From NCBI RefSeq assembly GCF_003385775.1, contig NZ_QRDP01000004.1, positions 1,039,763-1,103,762 of the forward strand: a stretch of 64,000 nucleotides of DNA. The letters are read 5' to 3'. Each line of letters begins with the position of its first letter. The first letter of the stretch is position 1. This document shows positions 15,542 through 24,150 of this stretch, piece after piece. The notes below the pieces were generated by a model, which searched no databases, was not told where the DNA came from, and saw nothing but the letters and a program-made list of their open reading frames with translations. The position numbers and the translations under genes are program-made. The stretch is from Parasphingopyxis lamellibrachiae (GTDB lineage Bacteria; Pseudomonadota; Alphaproteobacteria; Sphingomonadales; Sphingomonadaceae).

Positions 15542-16291
15542 CTAGATATCCCAGTTCATGAAGGTGGCGGTAAAGGCCAGAGTGTCAATGATGCCGTGCC
15601 ACAGGATAACCGGCCAGAGATTGCGCCGGAACAGGACGAACATGATCCCCAGCACAAGGCCGATCGTCCCCGTCACAACCACCCCGCTCAGTCCCTGATA
15701 ATAATAATGGCCATAGCCGAACAGCAGGGCGGGGAGCAGCACGGCCAGCACAACGCCCCAGCGGATATCGGCAAAGGCGGTTTCCAGCCGGGTGATCAGA
15801 TAGCCGCGAAAGAACATCTCCTCGCCAAAGGCCGCCACCGTCCAGACGATGGCGAGCCAGAGCAGGAACAGCGGGAGGTTGCCCTCGAGATCTCCCCAGC
15901 GATCCTCCACCGTATCGGGCACCTGCCCGATGAAATCGAGGCCGATCGCCGGCCCGCCGATAAGCACCGCGGCGACCGCCCCGAAAAACACCATGCCGGT
16001 CAGCGCCGTTTGCGGGATCAGGAGCAGTTTGGCCTTAAGCCCCGGCAGGGCCCGGACGCCCATATCCCGCCAGCCGATCCCCCGCCCCCGCAGATAGGCA
16101 GTCAGGATGACGAGCGTGAAGATCAGCGAGATCGGCCCGGCGAAGCGCCAGGTGACGAGGCTCACCAGATAGCGCGAACCGAGCGCCAGCGCGACGAAAC
16201 CGAGCACCTCCGCGAGAATGAGCCAGCGGCCCATGGCCGGGGATTGAGCGGGCGTAGCGGCGGCCGGCGCCGCTGTTCGGAGTGAATTCAT
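15542..16291 (-). CDS. CPBP family intramembrane glutamic endopeptidase
   Basis: From the ATG at 16291 (GAGG about 8 bases upstream) this is a 249-residue, multi-pass membrane protein with about seven hydrophobic helices. The paired motifs of the CPBP/Abi family are present: FGEEMFFRGYL (EExxxR), a helix with FGYGHYYYQG, and LWHGIIDTLAF near the C-terminus. It probably cleaves peptides or processes proteins in the inner membrane. It diverges from the DUF2975/HTH pair across an AT-rich, repeat-containing spacer. Targets are unknown. Confidence 0.82.
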   Translation of the reverse strand: MNSLRTAAPAAATPAQSPAMGRWLILAEVLGFVALALGSRYLVSLVTWRFAGPISLIFTLVILTAYLRGRGIGWRDMGVRALPGLKAKLLLIPQTALTGMVFFGAVAAVLIGGPAIGLDFIGQVPDTVEDRWGDLEGNLPLFLLWLAIVWTVAAFGEEMFFRGYLITRLETAFADIRWGVVLAVLLPALLFGYGHYYYQGLSGVVVTGTIGLVLGIMFVLFRRNLWPVILWHGIIDTLAFTATFMNWDI

Positions 16292-16335
16292 GATTCGTTT
16301 TCCTCTGTTCGAGGGCGAGCCTATTCCACATTTTT

Positions 16336-16394
16336 TATCGTTTAACAATATGTATATTGCTTTTTATCGATAACTCATCTATCGAATTGCGATA
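16336..16394. promoter_or_regulatory. Operator-like TATCG repeats between CPBP and DUF2975 genes
   Basis: This AT-rich spacer contains TATCG boxes at 16336-16340, 16365-16369, 16380-16384, and inverted copies (CGATA) at 16368-16372 and 16390-16394. Two of them form symmetric sites: TTATCGATAA at 16364-16373 and TATCG-AATTG-CGATA at 16380-16394. The 9-base word TTTTTATCG occurs twice, 29 bp apart (16332 and 16361). Repeated symmetric boxes in a divergent promoter region suggest a binding site for the HTH protein encoded just downstream. Confidence 0.45.
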
Positions 16395-16413
16395 ACCCGG
16401 ATAAGGACATGCC

Positions 16414-16941
16414 ATGGCTTCGCCGCACAAGGATTCGCTGCTCACCTTCACCCTCTTCGTCACGCGCGGTATCACCGCACTGCTGATATTTTTCGCGGTC
16501 GCGATCGTGATTGGCGCATCGCTTGTCGCCTTCGACATGACCCAGGGTTCGCAGGCCCTGCGCAGCGAGTATCCAGGTGTCGATCTTGCTGCGTTCAAAG
16601 CCCATTTCTGGTTGCTGCTACCGACGGCCCTGATCGGCATCGGGTTCGGCATAGTCTTTTTCCGTCTGCTCACGCGCATCGTCCGGTCTGTCCGGGAGGG
16701 AGATCCCTTTTTGCCGATCAACGCGCGGCGGCTGCGCGACATGGGCTGGCTGGCGCTGGGCTTCCAGCTGATCGCCATTCCGGTCAACCTCGTCCAGACC
16801 CGCCTCGATGCCATTACCGGCCAGCCCAGCGGCCTCGATCTCGATCTGGGCGGCTTCGTGCTTGCCCTCACCCTGTTCGTGTTGGCCCGGGTGTTCGCCC
16901 GGGGTGCGGCGATGCGGGACGATCTGGAGGGCACGGTCTGA
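16414..16941 (+). CDS. DUF2975 four-helix membrane protein
   Basis: This 175-residue protein has four hydrophobic helices, the second and third separated by a loop containing FFRLLTRIVRSVREGDPFLPINARRLR in sequence. That loop (GDPF...N..RLR) is the DUF2975 signature. Families of this sort are paired with a YozG-like HTH protein, as here: the stop overlaps the next ATG (ATGA-type). The membrane protein is presumed to sense a signal and sequester or control the regulator; that role is inferred from the pairing. Confidence 0.8.
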   Translation: MASPHKDSLLTFTLFVTRGITALLIFFAVAIVIGASLVAFDMTQGSQALRSEYPGVDLAAFKAHFWLLLPTALIGIGFGIVFFRLLTRIVRSVREGDPFLPINARRLRDMGWLALGFQLIAIPVNLVQTRLDAITGQPSGLDLDLGGFVLALTLFVLARVFARGAAMRDDLEGTV

Positions 16942-17159
16942 TGGGTATTTCCGTCAAGCTGGACGATTTGCTCCACGACAACCGGATGACCCTGACCGAG
17001 CTTGCCGAGCGCGTCGGCATCACGCTCGCCAATCTCTCCATCCTCAAGACGGGAAAGGCCAGGGCGATCCGTTTTTCCACCCTGGAAGCGATCTGCCGGG
17101 AGCTGAACTGCCAGCCCGGCGATCTGCTGGCGTTTGAGGAGTTTGGCGGGAGCCGGTAA
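16941..17159 (+). CDS. YozG/XRE-type helix-turn-helix regulator
   Basis: This 72-residue protein is a single Cro/CI-type HTH domain: MTLTELAERVGITLANLSIL forms the helix pair, and FSTLEAICRELNCQPGDLL is the usual C-terminal helix. It has no sensor domain. It overlaps the stop of DUF2975 and is co-translated with it. Such two-gene modules typically control their own promoter, and the TATCG repeats upstream are good candidate sites. Confidence 0.85.
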   Translation: MGISVKLDDLLHDNRMTLTELAERVGITLANLSILKTGKARAIRFSTLEAICRELNCQPGDLLAFEEFGGSR

Positions 17160-17297
17160 ATCGCTCCCCGGCCTTTTCGGCGCGGAGATTTGCGCTCGCC
17201 AAAAAGATAGAAGCGATCCGGAACCATGCCCGTCCGCCAACCGTTCAACGCATAGGAGCGGCTCCCTGTCGGAGCCCCGGACAAAGCAGGAAACGGG

Positions 17298-17825
17298 ATG
17301 ATTTTCGATAACGCCGCCACCCTCGACCTTTTGACACGGGCGCTGATCCTCGGCCCGATCGCCGTGCTGTGGATCGTCTTGATCGTCCAGCTGGTCGGCC
17401 TGCGCAGTTTCTCGAAGATGACCGCCTTCGATTTCATCGTCACCATCGCCACCGGCTCGCTGCTGGCCAATGCCGCCTCTACCGACCAGTGGCCGGTCTT
17501 TCTCCAGAATCTTCTGGCGATGGGCGCCCTGTTGGCGTTTCAGGCGCTGCTCGCCTGGTTCCGGCGCAAGAACCGGGCAATGCGCGATTTGCTGTCCAAC
17601 GATCCCGTTATCCTGTTCCGCAACGGCCGGTTCGAACGCGAGGCGATGGCCCGGGTGCGGGTCGACGAAACCGATATCTGGGCCAAGATGCGCGAGGCCA
17701 ATGTGCTGCAGCTCTCCAAGGTCCAGGCGGTCGTGCTGGAAACCACCGGCGACATTTCGGTGCTGCATGGCGATGGTCTGGAAGACAGGATTCTCACGGG
17801 CGTCAGCGATCCATCTTCGGGGTAG
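17298..17825 (+). CDS. DUF421 (YetF-like) membrane protein
   Basis: This 175-residue protein has three N-terminal transmembrane helices and a soluble C-terminal domain. VGLRSFSKMTAFDFIVTIATGSLLANA and the later DLLSNDPVILFRNGRFEREAM are the DUF421/YetF signatures. The family is widespread in bacteria and has no settled function. It ends 15 bp before the stop of the oppositely oriented patatin gene. Confidence 0.85.
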   Translation: MIFDNAATLDLLTRALILGPIAVLWIVLIVQLVGLRSFSKMTAFDFIVTIATGSLLANAASTDQWPVFLQNLLAMGALLAFQALLAWFRRKNRAMRDLLSNDPVILFRNGRFEREAMARVRVDETDIWAKMREANVLQLSKVQAVVLETTGDISVLHGDGLEDRILTGVSDPSSG

Positions 17826-17840
17826 AAAACCCGCCCCTGT

Positions 17841-19628
17841 TCAGCCGGTCAGCGAATCCTTCATGTCCGCCAGTGGTTCATGCTCGATAATCCGCTGGGC
17901 GGTATAGGCGCGCGCCGACTCGCTCAGATCGCTGCCGAGATGCCAGTCGAGGATCTTCATCGTTTCCGGGATTGGCGGCAGCAGCAGCACATCGGCCTGG
18001 CTCAGGCTTTCGCGCACTGCGCTGGCGCTCGAAACGACCATCGAGCGGGACATGATATCGACGATGCTCGGGAATTCGTATTTCGGTTTGCGGCGGAAAA
18101 TCACGTCGCGCAGCAGTTTACCGCGCGACCGGAGCGCGCTGTATTTGGTGTCCAGCCGCCATTCTTCGCCCGCATCGCTCCTCAGCGACACGACCACGTT
18201 GGGCCCGGCCTTCGCCTCGCGCATGATTGTCACCGGAATATTGTCCAGCACCCCGCCATCGACCAGGATATCGCCCTCGTTCGTGATGAAGGGCGGCAGG
18301 ATGGTCGGCAACGATCCGGACGCCCGCACCGCATGCCAGAGCGGTCCGCGGCGATGAACATAGACGCTGTTCGTCGAGAGATTGGTCGACACGCCGAAGA
18401 AATTATAGGGCAGGTCGGCAATGTCCTTGTTGGTGTATCTGAGCTCGAGCTGCTCGTCGAAAACCCGAGGATCGAGGATCGAGTGCACCGGCACCGTCAT
18501 TCGCCGCATCGCTTTCTTGGCGATAAACATGTCCTGCATCTGGACAATGGTCTGCTCGGGCGTGAGGCCCTGCGCCAATGCGCCGCCCATAGCCGCCCCG
18601 GCGCTGGTTCCGCCATAAAAGTCGATCGGAATATCGTTTTCGATCAGTGCCTGCATCACGCCGATATGCGCGCAGCCCAGCGCCCCCCCGCCGGCCAGCA
18701 CGACACCATTCGCGCATCCGGCCATGAATCGGCCGACTCGCGCAAAGGCAGCGTCGCAATCCAGCGGAACCTGATGATGGAGCTTGACGTTGCGGCTGTC
18801 GAGCCAGCGCCCGCTCCCGGTGATCTCCTGCCGTTCATGATCGCGCCACAGCAGTAATGTCCGGTTGCCCCGCAGGAAAAGAGGGATCGCATAGTCTTCC
18901 AGTTCCGAGCGATCGCACTGTTCTTCGAACAGCGGCGCAACAATGACCAGATCATCCGCATTGCGCGCAATCGCCTTGTCCCATTCGGCGCTGCCCCCAG
19001 CGACCAGAATGACCCGCTTCGCACTGCGTTCCAGCTCGCCAAGCCAGCGGCCGAACCCTTCACTCTCCGCCGTCACGCCATCCGGCTTGTCCGCAAAGGT
19101 GATCATCCGCGGTTCGTCATGACGCGCCAGCGCCGCGCAAAAGCGTTCGGCGAAGCCCTGCGGCAGCTGCGAACCGGCGGCCGGCATCAGCATGATCACT
19201 TTGCCGGGCTTGGCCTCCATGGCGCTTGCCGACCGGGTTGCAACTGCCAGTCGCGACGACACGGTCGAGAGAATTCCATCGGCAATTTCCGGATAGGATG
19301 CGACCACCGCATCATAGGCCTCGCGCGTCAGCAGGTAGACGGTGCTGTCACGACTGGCGCGGACGTCCGCCGTCCGGGTGCCTCCAGAGAAAAAGGCAAG
19401 CTCGCCAACCGGTTCGCCGGCACCTATCTCGGCAACCACACGACCATTGGGAAGCTGCACATAAAAGCGCCCAGTGGACACAAGATACAGCGCATCGGCC
19501 TCTTCCCCGTACCGGACAAGATAGTCGCCGCCCTTCACCGCAATGGGCTTGGCCGCATTCTGCAAGGCATGAAGTCCGGCTGTATCCAGCCCGGCAAATG
19601 CCTCAATTTGTGAAAAGTCGTTCGCCAT
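17841..19628 (-). CDS. Patatin-like phospholipase with N-terminal cyclic-nucleotide-binding domain
   Basis: The 595-residue protein has a CNB/CAP-family sensor fold in the first 125 residues (YLVRYGEEADALYLVSTGRF, GEPVGELAFFSGGTRTADVRA) and a patatin domain from about 300. The latter retains the oxyanion glycine run (LAGGGALGCAHIG), the nucleophile GTSAG and the DGG of the catalytic Ser-Asp dyad (LVDGGVLDN). This arrangement is that of NTE/RssA-type lysophospholipases. A GTG six bases upstream is in frame, but AGGGGG is best spaced for the ATG at 19628. It probably acts on membrane lipids under nucleotide control. Confidence 0.85.
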   Translation of the reverse strand: MANDFSQIEAFAGLDTAGLHALQNAAKPIAVKGGDYLVRYGEEADALYLVSTGRFYVQLPNGRVVAEIGAGEPVGELAFFSGGTRTADVRASRDSTVYLLTREAYDAVVASYPEIADGILSTVSSRLAVATRSASAMEAKPGKVIMLMPAAGSQLPQGFAERFCAALARHDEPRMITFADKPDGVTAESEGFGRWLGELERSAKRVILVAGGSAEWDKAIARNADDLVIVAPLFEEQCDRSELEDYAIPLFLRGNRTLLLWRDHERQEITGSGRWLDSRNVKLHHQVPLDCDAAFARVGRFMAGCANGVVLAGGGALGCAHIGVMQALIENDIPIDFYGGTSAGAAMGGALAQGLTPEQTIVQMQDMFIAKKAMRRMTVPVHSILDPRVFDEQLELRYTNKDIADLPYNFFGVSTNLSTNSVYVHRRGPLWHAVRASGSLPTILPPFITNEGDILVDGGVLDNIPVTIMREAKAGPNVVVSLRSDAGEEWRLDTKYSALRSRGKLLRDVIFRRKPKYEFPSIVDIMSRSMVVSSASAVRESLSQADVLLLPPIPETMKILDWHLGSDLSESARAYTAQRIIEHEPLADMKDSLTG

Positions 19629-19926
19629 TCCCACGCCCCCTTCGCGTTAACGAATGCGATCCCATAATCTTTGACGGCTATCTAGCGGATTTCGCAGGGC
19701 TTTGGAAAGGGGCCTCAGTCCGGGAGACCCAACACGCCGATCGCTTGCCGAACGAAGAAGATTGCCGGATCCGTGGCGGGCCGCGACCGTATACCCCTGC
19801 CCTGTGCGCGCTCCACATTTACATGTGGCTCAGTTGCGCTAAACCACTGCGCCATATCAAACAGGCGCAGCGGGGCGGAGCAATTTGCACTGCGGCGACA
19901 CTGAACCAGTATGGGGGAGTAAGGAT

Positions 19927-21489
19927 ATGGCGTCTGGGACACCGGTTTCCGGCATGGAGGCGTGGATCGCGCCGATAACCAATATCAGCGATTTTGTCTG
20001 GGGCGGCACATGGAATGGCGCCGAAGTCATTCCTATCCCGCCGATGGTCGTGGTTCTGCTCGGCGCAGGGCTTTATATGATGATCGGCCTGCGTGGCTTT
20101 CCAATCCTCAAGCTGTTCAGTTCCTTCATAGGCATATTCAAGAAAACCGACGAGAAAGGCGAAGGCGAGATTTCACCCTTCGCCGCGCTTTCAACGGCAC
20201 TTTCGGGACAGGTTGGTACGGGTAACCTTGCCGGCGTCGCCACAGCCATCACCCTGGGCGGCCCCGGTGCAATCTTCTGGATGTGGGTCACGGCCCTGTT
20301 CGGCATGGCGCTTGCTTTCGCCGAAGGTTCGCTCGCCGTGCGCTACCGCGAACGGACTGCTGAAGGCACCTATCGCGGCGGCCCGATGAGCTACATCACG
20401 TACGGCCTGGGCCCCAAATGGAAATGGCTGGCCGTCCTCTTTTGTCTCGGCACACTTTTCTCGGCGCTTGTCACAGGCAACTCCATCCAGGCGAACAGCT
20501 TTGGCGATAGCGTCAATGAACTCACCGGACTGGATGAATGGATCGGCGGCATGATCGCTGCCGTCGCCGTCTTCGTCGTCATCATCGGCGGAATCAAATC
20601 GATCGGCAAGGTCGCCGAAACGGTAGTGCCCTGGATGGCCGGCGCCTATCTGCTGATGGCCGTCATCGCACTGATCATCAACGCGCCCTATCTCGGCGAG
20701 ACCTTCGGCAGGATCTTCGCGGGCGCCTTCAATACCCAATCCGCCGCGGGCGGCTTTCTGGGCGCATCGATCATGCTGGCCATCAGAGCCGGTGTCGCCA
20801 GGGGGCTCTTCTCGAACGAAGCCGGCCAGGGCTCGACCGCGATCGCCCATGCCGTAGCGCAGACCAACGATCCTGCATTGCAGGGCCGTTTCGCGATGAT
20901 CGGCACCTTTATCGACACTGTGGTGATCTGCACGATGACCGCGCTCGTCATGCTGACCGTGACCGGCGATTTCACGGCCACGGTGGACGGCGCCTCTGTC
21001 GCCGTCGAACATGCCTGGCAATCCGATCTCAACGGCTTTGCAATGACGTCCGGCGCGTTTGCGGCTGCCTTCCCCTATCAGCTGTTCGGCATTCCGATCG
21101 GAACGCTCGTGGCATCGGTCGCGCTGCTGCTCTTCGTCTTCACGACCCTGCTCGCCTGGAGCTATTACGGGGAGCGGGCGATCACCTATCTCTATGATCA
21201 GGTACCCGGAGCAAGCCTGGCGGGTGAAAAGGTTCTCCACACTATCTGGCGTATACTCTGGTGCGTCGTGATCTTCATCGGTGCCTTTGCTCCGCTGGAA
21301 CTGGTCTGGCGTCTCGGCGATATCTCGAACGCCGCCATGGCGCTCCCCAATATCGTGGCGATTGTCGCGCTGTCGGGTGTCGTCTTTGCCATCGCAAAGG
21401 GCAATCGCGCTGCAGGCAAGGATCATGGGCGCGACACACCGGGCGAGTTTGTGCAGGAAGCGACGATCGAACCGGGTGACGGAAGGTAA
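19927..21489 (+). CDS. Alanine/glycine:cation symporter family protein (AGCS)
   Basis: From the ATG at 19927 (preceded by GGGGAGTAAGGAT) the protein has 520 residues and about 10-11 membrane helices. The AGCS family signature is clear: GLRGFPILKLFSSF, FAALSTALSGQVGTGNLAGVA, GPGAIFWMWVTALFGMALAF and SNEAGQGSTAIAHAVAQTNDP. It imports alanine or glycine with sodium or protons. It has an extended C-terminal tail compared with the second AGCS copy at 37322. The upstream 298-bp gap (19629-19926) contains only divergent control sequence. Confidence 0.88.
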   Translation: MASGTPVSGMEAWIAPITNISDFVWGGTWNGAEVIPIPPMVVVLLGAGLYMMIGLRGFPILKLFSSFIGIFKKTDEKGEGEISPFAALSTALSGQVGTGNLAGVATAITLGGPGAIFWMWVTALFGMALAFAEGSLAVRYRERTAEGTYRGGPMSYITYGLGPKWKWLAVLFCLGTLFSALVTGNSIQANSFGDSVNELTGLDEWIGGMIAAVAVFVVIIGGIKSIGKVAETVVPWMAGAYLLMAVIALIINAPYLGETFGRIFAGAFNTQSAAGGFLGASIMLAIRAGVARGLFSNEAGQGSTAIAHAVAQTNDPALQGRFAMIGTFIDTVVICTMTALVMLTVTGDFTATVDGASVAVEHAWQSDLNGFAMTSGAFAAAFPYQLFGIPIGTLVASVALLLFVFTTLLAWSYYGERAITYLYDQVPGASLAGEKVLHTIWRILWCVVIFIGAFAPLELVWRLGDISNAAMALPNIVAIVALSGVVFAIAKGNRAAGKDHGRDTPGEFVQEATIEPGDGR

Positions 21490-21601
21490 ATATGCGGGGC
21501 CTCTACCTGCATGGAGGCCACTTGCGCAATCGGCAGGATCGACGCCGAATGGAGGTAGAAAGGCGATTCCCTTTTGGCTTTGGCCCCTATAAGGCGCTTC
21601 C

Positions 21602-22183
21602 ATGTTGAAACGCCTTTATGAATGGACGCTCGAAAAAGCCGGGCATCGCCACGCGGAACGCTGGCTGGGTGCGATTTCATTCATGGAATCGAGTTTCTTC
21701 CCGATCCCGCCCGATATCATGCTGATCCCGATGTGCCTGGCAAAGCCGGAGCGCGCCTTCCGCTATGCCTTTATCTGCACCATCGCCTCGGTGCTCGGCG
21801 CGATGCTCGGCTATGCGATCGGCTATTTCCTGTTCGAGACGGTCGGCCAGGCAATCCTCAACTTCTACGGGCTGGGCGACAGGTTCGAGAGTTTCGCCGC
21901 CCAGTTCAACGAGCAGGGCTGGATCATCGTCCTGCTCGCCGGATTCACCCCGCTACCCTTCAAGGTCATCACCATTGCCGCCGGCGCAACCGCGATGCCG
22001 CTCTACATCCTGATCGGCGCGGCCGTTATTGCCCGCTCGGCGCGTTTCTTCCTCGTCGCCGCTCTGCTCTGGAAGTTCGGCGAACCGATGAAGCGCATCA
22101 TCGACAGGCATTTCGGCCTGCTTACAACCGTAGTCGGGATAATCGGCATCGGCGGCTTTGTGGTCGTCCGATATCTGTTCTAG
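21602..22183 (+). CDS. YqaA family membrane protein (DedA/SNARE-associated-like)
   Basis: This 193-residue protein holds the DedA-like core: MESSFFPIPPDIMLIPMCLA, then GAMLGYAIGYFLFETVGQ, and LAGFTPLPFKVITIAAGA with the conserved proline and lysine. This layout is that of YqaA-type proteins, related to the DedA lipid-scramblase fold. It has four to five helices. The stop overlaps that of the GST gene on the other strand by four bases. An inverted repeat (GGCCTC/GAGGCC, 21495-21519) lies after the symporter gene but without a T-run. Confidence 0.85.
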   Translation: MLKRLYEWTLEKAGHRHAERWLGAISFMESSFFPIPPDIMLIPMCLAKPERAFRYAFICTIASVLGAMLGYAIGYFLFETVGQAILNFYGLGDRFESFAAQFNEQGWIIVLLAGFTPLPFKVITIAAGATAMPLYILIGAAVIARSARFFLVAALLWKFGEPMKRIIDRHFGLLTTVVGIIGIGGFVVVRYLF

Positions 22184-22827
22184 CCGGTTACGGCCCCCAC
22201 CATCGCGGCGTCGGCTTCCAACAGGGGCGCAAAGCTATCACGCGCCAGCACGCGATCTACAAAGGCCTTGAGACGTGGGTAGTTCGCCCAGTCGATATTG
22301 GCCCGGGAATATTCCAGATTCTTGAACGGCGAGGCTATGGCGATGTCAGCCAGCGTGATGCTGGCGCCAACCAGCCATTCCCGGCCATCGGCCAGCTGGC
22401 TTTCCAGATAGGCAAGCACCGGCGGCAGGGTTTCCGTCTCGGCTGTAACGGCGGCGGCCTCGTCGCCTTCCGTGCCCATGAGCTTGGAAACCACACGCGC
22501 CCAGAAGATCGCCCCCATCGGCGGAACGAGAACGGTATCGGCGACTTCTTCGAACCACAGCGCCCGGCCGCGCGATTCGGGATCGGCCGGAATCAGGCCG
22601 GACCCCGGGTGTTTGGTGTCGAGATAATGGATGATGGCGCTGGAATCGCCGAGGCAGTAGTCGCCATCGCGAAATCCGGGAATCTTTCCAAAGGGCGAAC
22701 AGGCCCGGAATTCGGGGTCGTCAGCCCCCGGCATGACCGGCTTGTGCTCATAGTCGAGACCCATTTCCGCGGCGAAAGCGCCGGTCTTGCGAACGAACGG
22801 GGAAAGGGAAGATCCATAGATGATCAT
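22180..22827 (-). CDS. Glutathione S-transferase family protein
   Basis: This 215-residue protein has the thioredoxin-like N-terminal domain with SPFVRKTGAFAAEMGLDYE (catalytic Ser/Cys position), PFGKIPGFRDGDYCLGDSSAI (glutathione-binding loop) and the helical C-terminal domain from about residue 85 with SITLADIAI. The arrangement is typical for cytosolic GSTs. It probably conjugates glutathione to a hydrophobic substrate. No operon partner is seen; it ends tail-to-tail with YqaA. Confidence 0.88.
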   Translation of the reverse strand: MIIYGSSLSPFVRKTGAFAAEMGLDYEHKPVMPGADDPEFRACSPFGKIPGFRDGDYCLGDSSAIIHYLDTKHPGSGLIPADPESRGRALWFEEVADTVLVPPMGAIFWARVVSKLMGTEGDEAAAVTAETETLPPVLAYLESQLADGREWLVGASITLADIAIASPFKNLEYSRANIDWANYPRLKAFVDRVLARDSFAPLLEADAAMVGAVTG

Positions 22828-22933
22828 GGCAACAAGCTCCTGCAGGTGAAACCGGGAAGCCCTGTTGCTAGCACATAAGTTTTTTATTGCAACTCAAATT
22901 GACCGGTCGGCGCGCAAGGCCGGGCCAATATCG

Positions 22934-23305
22934 CTACTTGCTGGCTTCGTTCGCACTCTGCGCCGCGCGAACTTGGGACTCATAGTCACGCGCCACTTCC
23001 TCGCCGAAATTCACGACGCCCCACCAGAGCATAAGCCAGGCAACGCAGATCAGCAGGGCCACGCCGCCGCTGATAATGCCCGTCCAGGCAAAGCCACCGC
23101 CCGTGGGACTGTTCTTGCCGATCAGGCCGAAGACGATGGCAAGCGGCGCCAGAATCCAGGAGATAAATCCGATGATCGGTATCAGCGCGAGCAGCACGGC
23201 AATCAGGCCGATAATCATCGCCGCCAGCGCCATCCCGTTGCTTTCGCCGGATTGCACCGGCTGAACCTGTGGACGCGGCGGTTGCCCCGGTTGTGGATTT
23301 TCCAT
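22934..23305 (-). CDS. DUF4190 domain membrane protein
   Basis: This 123-residue protein starts with a proline/glutamine-rich cytoplasmic segment (MENPQPGQPPRPQVQPVQ) followed by the DUF4190 pattern SNGMALAAMIIGLIAVLLAL and GLIGKNSPTG, a pair of membrane helices, and a third helix (GVALLICVAWLMLWWGVV). The function of DUF4190 proteins is not known. The GGC/A-rich start region and AGAAC upstream of the ATG give a moderate ribosome site. Confidence 0.75.
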   Translation of the reverse strand: MENPQPGQPPRPQVQPVQSGESNGMALAAMIIGLIAVLLALIPIIGFISWILAPLAIVFGLIGKNSPTGGGFAWTGIISGGVALLICVAWLMLWWGVVNFGEEVARDYESQVRAAQSANEASK

Positions 23306-23371
23306 GTTCTGAGCCCCTTTTTCTCTCCCGGGTTTCTAAACCGCCGCACCGCCAGATGGCAACAGGGTGCC

Positions 23372-23920
23372 TCACCCGGGCAGCCGGTAATGATCGGCCA
23401 GCCGGTTCAGCGCAAGGCCGAGCACCAGCTTGCCGGAGCGCGCCGGCCAGCCCAACCCGCTCTCGGCGGTTTTCAGTCCCTCGCCCGCGCACAGCACCCG
23501 CCAGGCAATATCCTCCAGCCCAGGCCCGAGCGCCGCAACCGCCGCCGTGAAGCGCTGTTTCGCCGCGATCTGCGCCTCGCCGGCACTAAGACCCTCCGGC
23601 GCGCCGCGCGCCGTCTCGCAAGCAGGCGGCGCGTCCCATTGCATCGTCACACGGGGCGGCAGCTGCGAGAGCTCATAGTCGCGGCGCAGCGCTTCGCCCG
23701 CATCATATTGACGGGCGGAAACATGGCCTCGCGCGCACAGCCAGGACAAAGGCGATTCCGCCAGATTGACCGTCACCGAGCGCGCCAGCCGCCCCCTGCG
23801 CACCGGCACGCCGGGCCGTGTCTGCTCGATGCGGGGCGCGCCATCCTGCGGCAAAGGCCGTTCCGCGAGCAGACGCGGATCGGGATGGGAGGCGGATTGG
23901 CGGCGGCGGTTTGTCGGCAT
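23372..23920 (-). CDS. DUF6456 domain protein
   Basis: From the ATG at 23920 the protein has 182 residues. The C-terminal half carries the DUF6456 signature: SPLSWLCARGHVSARQYDAGEALRRDYE (in part), LPPRVTMQW, and a helical end with VLCAGEGLKTAE and KLVLGLALNRLADHY. DUF6456 is related to small alphaproteobacterial regulatory or phage-derived proteins with a helical DNA-binding-like fold. The N-terminal 40 residues are basic and unstructured. I chose MPTNRRR as the start because the longer frame has no family support. Confidence 0.7.
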   Translation of the reverse strand: MPTNRRRQSASHPDPRLLAERPLPQDGAPRIEQTRPGVPVRRGRLARSVTVNLAESPLSWLCARGHVSARQYDAGEALRRDYELSQLPPRVTMQWDAPPACETARGAPEGLSAGEAQIAAKQRFTAAVAALGPGLEDIAWRVLCAGEGLKTAESGLGWPARSGKLVLGLALNRLADHYRLPG

Positions 23921-24046
23921 GAACGAATTTCCCTTCTGAATGGCAGTGGATCGACGAATCACTCTTGCCATTTGGGACATTCTGTAGGAAAGAGAAAAAC
24001 CAATTTGGTTAGTTTTGGAAGTCGGGACTATCCCGGCCCGTTGGGG

Positions 24047-24114
24047 CTGAGCCTGTCGAAACCCTGCCCTTCTTTTCGGGGCCGAACCAAGGGCAACACT
24101 TTCGACAGGCTCAG
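24047..24114. repeat. 15-bp perfect inverted repeat (REP-like)
   Basis: CTGAGCCTGTCGAAA (24047-24061) and TTTCGACAGGCTCAG (24100-24114) are exact inverted copies separated by 38 bp. The words CCCTT and AAGGG inside them extend the pairing loosely. GAGCCTGTCGAA is a dispersed intergenic repeat in sphingomonads. It lies between the DUF6456 and XRE genes, which diverge, so it does not serve as a terminator for either. Confidence 0.75.
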
Positions 24115-24150
24115 AGTAAACAGGCTGGATGAAAGACCGGGAGTAGTATC

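Noticed and set aside
16335-17768. A 477-residue minus-strand frame across DUF2975, HTH and DUF421
   Set aside because: It is antisense to three well-supported genes, shows low-complexity Gln/Asp/Arg-rich composition and matches no family; such long shadow frames are expected at high GC.
21495-21519. An inverted repeat after the AGCS gene as terminator
   Set aside because: The stem (GGCCTC/GAGGCC) has no T-run, so it cannot be called as a rho-independent terminator.
20191-21603. A 470-residue minus-strand frame antisense to the AGCS symporter
   Set aside because: It mirrors the codon pattern of the symporter gene, with Asp/Gly/Arg-rich repeats and no domain.
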